Positions 33,753 to 40,805 of a stretch of DNA of 64,000 nucleotides are shown here, piece after piece. The stretch comes from an uncultured bacterium (lineage in GTDB: Bacteria; Planctomycetota; Phycisphaerae; Phycisphaerales; SM1A02): the NCBI GenBank assembly GCA_903891095.1, contig CAITDI010000051.1:45364-109363 (forward strand), read 5' to 3'. Position numbers and translations under genes: made by a program. How positions within the stretch are numbered: the stretch's first letter is position 1; each line of letters starts with the position of its first letter. The notes beneath the pieces were generated by a model that saw nothing but the letters and a program-made list of their open reading frames with translations, was not told the origin of the DNA and searched no databases.

Positions 33753-34903
33753 CGCTCCTCCGCGCCGCCATGCTCGCGTTGCGCATGCTTGCGCGCAGCC
33801 GGCTTCGCGCCACGCTCGCGGTGCTCGGCATCGCGGTCGCGGTGTTCCTGCTGTGTGCGGAGCGCGCGATGCACGCAGGCGTCGCCGAAGCGACCAGCGC
33901 GAACGAGCGCGACACGCGGCTCATCGTGTATCGCGCGAACCGCTTCTGCCCGTTCACCAGCCGCATTCCCGAGCGCTACACCGACGACCTGCTGCGCATC
34001 CCCGGCGTGAAGAGCGCCGTTCCCGTGCAGATCATCGTGTCGAACTGCCGCGCGAGCCTCGATGTGATCGTGTTCCGCGGCGTGCGCGCGGCGGACGCGG
34101 AGGCGACGCTCGCGCCGCGGCTCAAGTTCATCGCGGGCTCGATGCGCGAATTCCTTGCGCGCGGCGACGGCGCGCTCGTGGGCAGCGCGCTTGCGGATCG
34201 CCGGCATCTCAAGGTCGGCGACCTGCTCCGTTCGGCGGGACTCACCGTCACCGTCGCGGGAATCGTCGAGGCCGAAGGCCCGCAGGACCGCAACGCGTGC
34301 TTCGTGCAGCTGCCGTTTCTGCAGTCTTCCACTGGCGGCGTGCAAGGCGGCGATGTGACGGAGTTCGAGGTCGAGGTCGACGATCCCGCGCGGCTCACCG
34401 AGGTCGCGGCGGCGATCGACGAGCATTTCGCCGCCGACGCCGCGCCGACCTCGACGCGCGCGGAGAAGGCGTTCGTCGCGCGTGCCGCGCAGGACCTCGT
34501 GGCGATCGCGCGTTTCGCGGGTTGGCTCGGGCTCGGCGCGCTGGTCGCGGTGTTCGCGCTGGTCGCGAACTCCATCGTGCTTTCGCTCGAAGGCCGCACG
34601 CGCGAGATCGCGATCCTGCAGTCGATCGGCTTCAAGGGCGCGCTTGTCGCGTGGACGGTGCTCGTCGAGAGCACGGCGCTCGCGCTGTGCGGCAGCGTCC
34701 TCGGCGCGGGCCTCGCCTACGCGGCCCTCGCGTTCGGAAAGTTCGGACTCGGCGCCGAAGGCGTACTCGTCGAGTTCCGCCCGTCGCTCTCGATCTCGCT
34801 TGCGGCGGTCGCTGCAGCCGTCGTCGTCGGCATCGCCGCGGGCGCAGTGCCTGCGATCTCCGTCGCACGCCGCTCGATCGTGGAAGGGCTGAAGGCCGCA
34901 TGA
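33749..34903 (+). CDS. FtsX-type ABC permease 1
   Basis: 384-aa permease with one N-terminal transmembrane helix, a large extracytoplasmic domain and three C-terminal helices ending in a FtsX core (LEGRTREIAILQSIGFKGALV...LGAGLAYAA). The extracytoplasmic part contains FCPFTSRIPERY and an extra Cys in IVSNCRASLD. It likely forms a heterodimer with the next permease. The start is the ATGA overlap at 33749. Confidence 0.9.
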   Translation: MTLLRAAMLALRMLARSRLRATLAVLGIAVAVFLLCAERAMHAGVAEATSANERDTRLIVYRANRFCPFTSRIPERYTDDLLRIPGVKSAVPVQIIVSNCRASLDVIVFRGVRAADAEATLAPRLKFIAGSMREFLARGDGALVGSALADRRHLKVGDLLRSAGLTVTVAGIVEAEGPQDRNACFVQLPFLQSSTGGVQGGDVTEFEVEVDDPARLTEVAAAIDEHFAADAAPTSTRAEKAFVARAAQDLVAIARFAGWLGLGALVAVFALVANSIVLSLEGRTREIAILQSIGFKGALVAWTVLVESTALALCGSVLGAGLAYAALAFGKFGLGAEGVLVEFRPSLSISLAAVAAAVVVGIAAGAVPAISVARRSIVEGLKAA

Positions 34904-36081
34904 TCAAGCGCGTCCGACTCCTTCCGTTTGACTACGCGATCCGCAACCTCGGTCGCTCGCCCAAGCGTCTCGCGCTGGTCGTCGGCGGCAGCATGCTCGT
35001 GTCGCTGCTCGTGCTCGGCGCGGTCGCGTTCGCGCGCGGCATGGATCGCGCGCTTTCGTCGAGCGGCCTCGAGACAAACGCGCTCCTCATCGGCTCGGGC
35101 AGCGAGGAAAGCGTCGAACGCAGCGAGATTCCGCCGACCACCGCAGGCGTGCTCGCCGCGAGCATCGATGGACTCGAGCTGGTCGCTGGCGTGCCTGCGG
35201 TGTCGCCTGAGATCCAGGTCGCGCTGCCCGTTGTCGCCGAAGGCGCAGCGCCCGCGCAGGAATCCGCGCAAGACGCCGCGCCCGCGATCGTGCGTGGCTT
35301 CCAATCCGAGGCATTCCTCGTGCATCCGCAGGTGCGGCTGATCGCGGGCCGCTGGCCCGACCGCGGTGCGGACGAAATCGCCGCGGCTCCGGGCGCGCTC
35401 GAGCGCTTGCCTGGCACAGCGATCGGCTCGCGCGTCTTGATCGCAGGCGTGCCATTCGAGATCGTCGGCGTGTTCGACGCGCCAGGCACGACGATGCACG
35501 GCGAATTCTGGATGCGCCTCGAGCGCGTCGCGCAGCTCACGCAGCGCACGACGCACTCGTACGTCGTCGCCGCGCTCGGCGGCGCGGATTTCGACGACAT
35601 CGACGCGTTCGCCAGCTCGCGGCTCGACCTCGAGACGGTTGCGATGCGCGAAAGCGACTACTACGCGCGGCTCAGCGATTTCTTCGCGCCGATCCGGCTG
35701 CTGGTGATCGTGACCGCGATCCTGATCTCGTCGGGCGGCGTGCTCGGCGGCATCAACGCGATGTACGCGGCGTTCTCGTCGCGCGTGCGCGAGGTCGGCA
35801 CGCTGCAGGCGCTGGGATTCTCGCGCGCGGCGATCGCGATCTCGCTCATCGTCGAATCGACGGTCGCCTGCGTCGCGGGCGCGCTCGCCGCGTGCCTCGC
35901 GGCGACACTCGCGCTCGACGGCGTCGCGATCCACTTCTCGATGGGCTCGTTCGGCCTGCATGTCGACGCACCTGCGATCGCGGCCGCGCTTGCTGCAGGC
36001 ATCCTGCTTGGAATCGTGGGCGCGTTGCCCGCGATCGTCCGCTGCCTTTCACTTCCGATTCCTTCCGCGCTACGCTCGTAG
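34900..36081 (+). CDS. FtsX-type ABC permease 2
   Basis: 393-aa permease, same topology as permease 1 but distinct in sequence: N-terminal LNL/RNLGRSPKRLALVVGGSMLVSLLVLGAVAF helix, a periplasmic MacB-like domain and a C-terminal FtsX domain (FSSRVREVGTLQALGFSRAAI...). With permease 1, the ATPase, adaptor and outer-membrane protein it completes a MacAB-TolC-like pump; substrate unknown. Start overlaps permease 1 by 4 nt. Confidence 0.9.
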   Translation: MIKRVRLLPFDYAIRNLGRSPKRLALVVGGSMLVSLLVLGAVAFARGMDRALSSSGLETNALLIGSGSEESVERSEIPPTTAGVLAASIDGLELVAGVPAVSPEIQVALPVVAEGAAPAQESAQDAAPAIVRGFQSEAFLVHPQVRLIAGRWPDRGADEIAAAPGALERLPGTAIGSRVLIAGVPFEIVGVFDAPGTTMHGEFWMRLERVAQLTQRTTHSYVVAALGGADFDDIDAFASSRLDLETVAMRESDYYARLSDFFAPIRLLVIVTAILISSGGVLGGINAMYAAFSSRVREVGTLQALGFSRAAIAISLIVESTVACVAGALAACLAATLALDGVAIHFSMGSFGLHVDAPAIAAALAAGILLGIVGALPAIVRCLSLPIPSALRS

Positions 36082-36105
36082 CGCCTGCCTCTCACGGAGA
36101 CCACC

Positions 36106-36624
36106 ATGCTCTCGACCATCGCCTCGATCATCATCATGCTCGCCCCGCCCGCGACTGCTGCGGACACGCCGAGGATCCCCGACGCGGTGTTCGTGGTCGA
36201 GAAACCGAAGGACTCCAAAGGCGAGGACGCGAAGAGCGTCGCCGAGGTCCGCAAGACCGCGAAGAAAGGCGACACCGTCGTGATCGCCGCGAAGATCGGC
36301 GGCCGCGCCGAGCCGTTCGTCAAGAACCGCGCGATGTTCATGGTCGCCGACCGCAGCCTCAAGAGCTGCGACCAGACGCCCGACGATCCGTGCAAGACGC
36401 CGTGGGACTACTGCTGCGAGCCGCCGGAATCGAAGAAGGTCAACATGATGACCGTGCAGTTCGTCGGCGACGACGGCAAGCCGCTCAAGGTCGGCGCGCG
36501 CTCGACCGGCGGGCTCGAGCCGCTGGCGTTGATCGTGTTCGAAGGCACGGTCGCCGAGATCGACGACAAGGGCACGTTCGTGGTCAACGCGAAGAAGGTG
36601 TTCGTCGAGAAGCCCGCCAAGTAA
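36106..36624 (+). CDS. Exported Cys-containing protein, unknown function
   Basis: 172 aa. Signal peptide MLSTIASIIIMLAPPATA, then a compact domain with KKGDTVVIAAKIGGRAEPFVKNRAMFMVADRSLKSC and the cysteine block SCDQTPDDPCKTPWDYCCEP. An OB-like beta pattern is suggested by the run of alternating hydrophobics. The CxxxxxxxC...YCCE block looks like a metal- or disulphide-binding site. It follows the permease genes by 24 bp in the same direction and is probably the last gene of the export operon. Family not recognised with certainty. Confidence 0.65.
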   Translation: MLSTIASIIIMLAPPATAADTPRIPDAVFVVEKPKDSKGEDAKSVAEVRKTAKKGDTVVIAAKIGGRAEPFVKNRAMFMVADRSLKSCDQTPDDPCKTPWDYCCEPPESKKVNMMTVQFVGDDGKPLKVGARSTGGLEPLALIVFEGTVAEIDDKGTFVVNAKKVFVEKPAK

Positions 36625-36651
36625 CCGCGCACGCCGCGCTACATTGCGCGG

Positions 36652-38187
36652 ATGTCCTCCAGCGAACCGCTCTTTCTCGGCATCGACATCGGAACCACGG
36701 GAACCAAGTGCGTCGTGATCGACGCGCGCGGCGCTGTGCTCGGCGACGCGACGGCCGAGCATCCCGTGTCGTATCCCAAGCCGGGCTGGAGCGAGCAGAA
36801 TCCCGAGGACTGGTGGCGCTCGACCGTCGCGGCGGCCAAGCAGGCCATCGCGCAAGCCGCGGCTCATGCGCCAAGCGCCGCCGCGCGCGTCGAGGCGATC
36901 GGCCTCTCGGGCCAGATGCACGGACTCGTCGCGCTCGACGCAGCGGGCGCCGTCGTGCGGCCCGCGATCCTGTGGAACGACTCGCGCAGCGCCGCGATCT
37001 GCGACGCGCTGCAGACGCGCGAGCCCGGCCTCGCGACCTTGCTGCGCACGACGGGAAACCGCGTGTTTCCTGGCTTCCAGGCGCCCAAGCTGCTGTGGAT
37101 GCGCGAGCACGAGCCCGCGGCCTTCGCGCGCACCGCGAAGGCGCTGCTGCCCAAGGACTGGCTGCGCTACCGCCTTTCGGGCGCGTTCATGGCCGAACCG
37201 AGCGACGCGTCGGGCACCGCGGTGTTCGATTGCGCCAAGCGCGCGTGGTCGAGCGAGATGCTCGACATCATGCGCCTGCCGCGCGCGATGTTTCCTGATG
37301 TCGCGGAGTCGCCCGTGCTCTCGACGCGACTGTCCGACGGCGCCGCGCGCGAACTCGGCCTGCGCGCAGGCATCGGCATCGCGGGCGGCGCGGGCGACCA
37401 GGCTGCGGCCGCGGTCGGCAGCGGCATCGTCGCCGAGGGCACGGTCTCGTGCTGCATCGGCACTTCGGGCGTCGTCTTCGCCGCGAGCAACGCATGGCGC
37501 GCGACGCCCAACGGCGAGCTGCACGCGTTCTGCCACGCGGTGCCGAATCGCTGGCACTTCATGGGCGTGATGCTCAGCGCGGGTGGTTCGCTGCGCTGGT
37601 TCCGCGACACGCTCGCGCAGGACGCGATCGCCGAGGCAAAGTCGCGCGGCATCGACGCGTACGACGTCCTCGCCGAGCGCGCGGCGCGCGTGGCGATCGG
37701 CAGCGACGGACTCGTGTTTCTCCCCTACCTCACCGGCGAGCGCTGCCCGATTCCGGATCCCGCGATTCGCGGCGGTTTCGCGGGGCTCGACATCTCGCAC
37801 GGCCGCGACCATCTCGCGCGCGCGGCGTTCGAGGGCATCACCGCGGGCCTCGCGGGCAACGTCGATCTCATGCGCAAGCTCGGCGTGGGCGTGCACGAAG
37901 TGCGCCTCTCGGGCGGCGGCGCGAAGAGCCCGTTCTGGCGCACGATGTGCGCGGACATGTTCGACGCGTCGGTCACGCTCCTCGCGTCCGACGCGAGCGG
38001 CGCGTTTGGCGTGGCGCTGCTCGCTGCGGTCGGCTCGGGCGTGTTTGCCTCGGTCGATGCCGCGTGCGCGGCGACCGTGCGCACGCGCGACGCGCTCGCG
38101 CCTGACGCCGCGCGCACGCGCGCCTACGCCAGCGTGAAATCCCGCGCGAACACTGCCGCCGACCGCGCGCTGCGCGTGACGCAGTAA
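36652..38187 (+). CDS. xylB: XylB, xylulokinase
   Basis: 511-aa FGGY-family sugar kinase that phosphorylates D-xylulose to xylulose-5-phosphate. Motifs: GIDIGTTGTKCVVID (phosphate-binding), GLSGQMHGLVALD (sugar contact), ILWNDSRS, and the C-terminal FGGY-type nucleotide motif around VRLSGGGAKSPFW. GQMHG is characteristic of xylulokinase rather than glycerol kinase. It is 27 bp from the preceding gene; no xylA lies nearby. Confidence 0.9.
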   Translation: MSSSEPLFLGIDIGTTGTKCVVIDARGAVLGDATAEHPVSYPKPGWSEQNPEDWWRSTVAAAKQAIAQAAAHAPSAAARVEAIGLSGQMHGLVALDAAGAVVRPAILWNDSRSAAICDALQTREPGLATLLRTTGNRVFPGFQAPKLLWMREHEPAAFARTAKALLPKDWLRYRLSGAFMAEPSDASGTAVFDCAKRAWSSEMLDIMRLPRAMFPDVAESPVLSTRLSDGAARELGLRAGIGIAGGAGDQAAAAVGSGIVAEGTVSCCIGTSGVVFAASNAWRATPNGELHAFCHAVPNRWHFMGVMLSAGGSLRWFRDTLAQDAIAEAKSRGIDAYDVLAERAARVAIGSDGLVFLPYLTGERCPIPDPAIRGGFAGLDISHGRDHLARAAFEGITAGLAGNVDLMRKLGVGVHEVRLSGGGAKSPFWRTMCADMFDASVTLLASDASGAFGVALLAAVGSGVFASVDAACAATVRTRDALAPDAARTRAYASVKSRANTAADRALRVTQ

Positions 38188-38229
38188 CATCGCGCTTCGC
38201 AAGCACGGCAGCAGCAGCAGCAGAACACC

Positions 38230-38412
38230 ATGACGATCCTCGTCACCATCCTCCGCTACCTCGTCGCGATCGTCGGCATGGGCATCGTCGCGTTCATCGC
38301 GTGGAAGCTCGTCAATCGCCAGGAAGCGAAGGACGCCGAGTTCCAGAAGAAGCTCGACGACGACGACGCACGCGCCGCGAAGGGGCGGTTTGGTCCACCG
38401 CCCAAAATGTGA
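38230..38412 (+). CDS. Small single-pass membrane protein
   Basis: 60 aa: one N-terminal hydrophobic helix (TILVTILRYLVAIVGMGIVAFIAWKLV) then a charged tail (NRQEAKDAEFQKKLDDDDARAAKGRFGPPP). No family recognised. A (GCA)5 triplet run lies just before the start codon (about 38208-38222) where a ribosome site would be expected, and no Shine-Dalgarno is evident. The length, composition break and clean N-terminal helix favour a real gene. 56 bp separate it from the convergent amidase gene. Confidence 0.55.
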   Translation: MTILVTILRYLVAIVGMGIVAFIAWKLVNRQEAKDAEFQKKLDDDDARAAKGRFGPPPKM

Positions 38413-38468
38413 ACTTGCGGTGTGATGTTGCGGGTGATTTTGCACGCGAAACCGCGCGCCCGCGCCGC

Positions 38469-39374
38469 TCAGAACTTCGCAATCAACCGCGGATAGACCA
38501 GCGCTTCCCACTGGCTCTTCATGTTGTCGCCAGGGCACTCGGTCGGCGAGAGTTCGCAGTGCATGAACACGCCGACTTCCTTCGAGCGCACGCCACCGGC
38601 GGACTTCTGCTTGGGCACGCGGTGCTTCTTCTGCAGGTCCATCACGAACTTCTGCGTGGTGGCGATCTGCGCGGCGGTCGGCCGCTGCAACTCGAAGTTG
38701 CCGAGCAGCATGACGCCCACGTTGCCCGTGCGGTTGTCGACGCCCTTCCAGTCGCGCACGTGCTTGCCGAGGTACTTGATGTCACGCGCGGCCCAGACGC
38801 GGCCCGCGGGATCGATCACGTAGTGGTACGCGATGTCCTTGTGGCCCTCGCCCATCTCGCCGTTGAGGACGTGGTTGAGCTCTTCCTTGACATCGGCGAC
38901 GCCGGTGTCGGTGAACTTGTAGGGATTGCCCGTGTGATGGATCGTGATCTTGCGGACGGTGCCGATCGGCTCCATCTCCGAGACGTTCGGGCACACGCGC
39001 GTCCACGCGCTGCGCGGGATCACGCGGCCGTCGTAGGTCGCGGGGATCGGACCGCCCGACGCGAGCATGGGCTTGTCGGCGGGCTTGACGACCGCGTTCT
39101 TGGGCGCGGTCGCAGCCTGCACGGCGGGCGGGATCGGCGCGACAGGTTGCGCCCACTTCTGCGGCGGGAGCTGGCCGTCGGCGGTCCAGAGTCCCGACGG
39201 CATGCGCGACGATTCGCCGCCGCGCGCGACCATGCGGCTCGTCGATTCCGACGCGCACGCGGCCAGGAACCCGAGGCTCGCGAGCACGAAGCCACGGCGC
39301 GCGATCTGCGCGTTGGTGATCGAACCCGGAACGGATTCGGGATCAGCGTTGTGGTTGCCGTGGTCGTGGGACAT
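38469..39374 (-). CDS. Exported N-acetylmuramoyl-L-alanine amidase (PGRP/Amidase_2)
   Basis: 301-aa zinc amidase. N-terminus RRGFVLASLGFLAAC combines a twin-arginine-like RR with a lipobox, so export by Tat and lipidation is possible. The catalytic domain has ITIHHTGN (H146/H147), YHYVIDPAGRVWAARD, GNVGVMLLGNFE, and the C-terminal ligands in MHCEL...TECPGDNM. These are the PGRP/T7-lysozyme-type signatures; the enzyme cleaves MurNAc-L-Ala in peptidoglycan. It is followed on the same strand by a related gene. Confidence 0.87.
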   Translation of the reverse strand: MSHDHGNHNADPESVPGSITNAQIARRGFVLASLGFLAACASESTSRMVARGGESSRMPSGLWTADGQLPPQKWAQPVAPIPPAVQAATAPKNAVVKPADKPMLASGGPIPATYDGRVIPRSAWTRVCPNVSEMEPIGTVRKITIHHTGNPYKFTDTGVADVKEELNHVLNGEMGEGHKDIAYHYVIDPAGRVWAARDIKYLGKHVRDWKGVDNRTGNVGVMLLGNFELQRPTAAQIATTQKFVMDLQKKHRVPKQKSAGGVRSKEVGVFMHCELSPTECPGDNMKSQWEALVYPRLIAKF

Positions 39375-39484
39375 GTCGTTCTCCGTTGCTCAGTTCCCGC
39401 TCAGCTCATGCTCGCAAAGTGCGGGCGAAGATCGGCAAAACGCGCGGCTGCGGCGCAGAAACTCCCGCCGCGCAATCGCTCGGC

Positions 39485-40381
39485 TCACGCACGCAGCTGG
39501 TGCCGCAGCGTCGACACCCTCGGCTGCAGGTTCCGCCCCGGGCAGAGCGTGTCGGCGTCGGGCCACTCGCGGTGGGTGTACAGCTGGCCTTCCCGCACGC
39601 CGTAGACGCGGCGGAGGTCGACGATCACGCGCCGCAGGGTCTGGATCTGCGCCGCCGTCGGCTTCTGCTCCTCGAAGTTGCCCATCACGAGGACACCGAT
39701 GTTGCCCTCGTTGTGGTTCTTGACGTGCGCGCCCTGCCAGCGGATCGAACGGCCCTGCCAGAGGACGCCCGATCGGTCGATGACCAGGTGGTAGCCGATG
39801 TCGCCCCAGCCGCGGGCGAGGTGGCCGACGCGATAGCGCTCGATGCGCTCTGCCATCGCCCGCTGGTCGGTGCTCCAGATCAGCTGGTCGAGGCCGTCGT
39901 GATGGACGGTGATGGTCGTCACCGGCAGCATCGGATTGACCAGCGCCTTGATCGGCGGCGCCTTGGCCCACAGGAAGCGCGGCTTGGCCCACGGGAGCGC
40001 GGCCTCGCCGATGGGGTTGAACTGGGGGCCGGTCGCGGTGACCTGCTGGGCGTCAGCCTTGGCAGGCTCCGTCGTCGCGGGCTCCGGCTTGGCGACGGGC
40101 GCCGAAAACACAACCTGCGGCGCTGGCTCGGGCGGCGGCGCCCACTCGCCCTGAGGGAGCTTGGCCAGGGGACGCTTGGCCAGGGGCTTCGCGGTACCCG
40201 CGCAGGCGGCCAGCGCGAGCGACAACCCCACGAACGCGCGCCGCGACACCGTGGCGAACTCGCCGCGCTGCACCGCCGAAGCGAGCATTTCCGCGGGCGA
40301 AACCATGCCCTGGGTGCGAAGCGGATCCGGCGACGGATCGCTTGGTTCCCGCTGCAATGATGATGAGGAGCCAGTCTGCAT
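39485..40381 (-). CDS. Exported N-acetylmuramoyl-L-alanine amidase (PGRP/Amidase_2), second copy
   Basis: 298-aa paralogue of the adjacent amidase. ATG 40381 has a GGAGAG ribosome site. A Tat/lipobox-like signal (SRRAFVGLSLALAAC) lies internally, about residue 40-55, after an unusual ~35-residue hydrophilic leader. A Pro-rich linker leads to the catalytic domain: TTITVHHDGL, GYHLVIDRSGVLWQGR, GNIGVLVMGNFE and THREWPDADTLCPG. Both zinc His and the Cys are present. It was placed on the minus strand upstream and divergent from gyrB. Confidence 0.87.
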   Translation of the reverse strand: MQTGSSSSLQREPSDPSPDPLRTQGMVSPAEMLASAVQRGEFATVSRRAFVGLSLALAACAGTAKPLAKRPLAKLPQGEWAPPPEPAPQVVFSAPVAKPEPATTEPAKADAQQVTATGPQFNPIGEAALPWAKPRFLWAKAPPIKALVNPMLPVTTITVHHDGLDQLIWSTDQRAMAERIERYRVGHLARGWGDIGYHLVIDRSGVLWQGRSIRWQGAHVKNHNEGNIGVLVMGNFEEQKPTAAQIQTLRRVIVDLRRVYGVREGQLYTHREWPDADTLCPGRNLQPRVSTLRHQLRA

Positions 40382-40805
40382 CGACTCTCTCCGACGGGGC
40401 GCCAGTCCGTGGCACGCGTGCGTTTGAACCCGCGCGCGGCTCCGGCGTGAGCCTCGCGAGCGGGCACGGAGTGTAGGTCCCGCGCGGGTCGCGGCGCGCG
40501 TTGCTGCGGCGGGAACAGGCGGATTTCCGAGGCAAGTCGAGCGCCGGCCGAGCGCCTGTCGGGGAGCCCGCCCGCCGTCGGTTTCGACCCCAAGATCGGG
40601 CCTCGTTTCGACCCCGATTTCAACCCCGTTTGTCCGCCCGAAACAGCGCGGAAAACCCGCGTTTCTGCTAGGATTCCAGACTCCCGATCGGGCGTTCGGA
40701 AGACCTTGCCAGCAGAGGGTTTCGCCCGACCTTTCGACCGATCGGAGAACCCTTCCGGAACCAGCCTCCGGAGCCACTCGCCGCGCGCGAAGTCTGAAGC
40801 CACCG
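40382..40805. other. Divergent intergenic region upstream of gyrB
   Basis: No gene in 424 bp between the amidase start and gyrB. The clearest structure is a repeated GTTTCGACCCC (40581-40591 and 40605-40615), with a third related TTTCAACCCC at 40618-40627, and a looser TTTCGACC near 40731. No clear -10/-35 pair was found, and no cluster of DnaA boxes. Confidence 0.55.

Noticed and set aside
40382..40805. Replication origin near gyrB
   Set aside because: gyrB can neighbour dnaA/oriC, but there is no dnaA, dnaN or recF, and no cluster of TTATCCACA-like boxes. The TTTCGACCCC repeats are not DnaA boxes.
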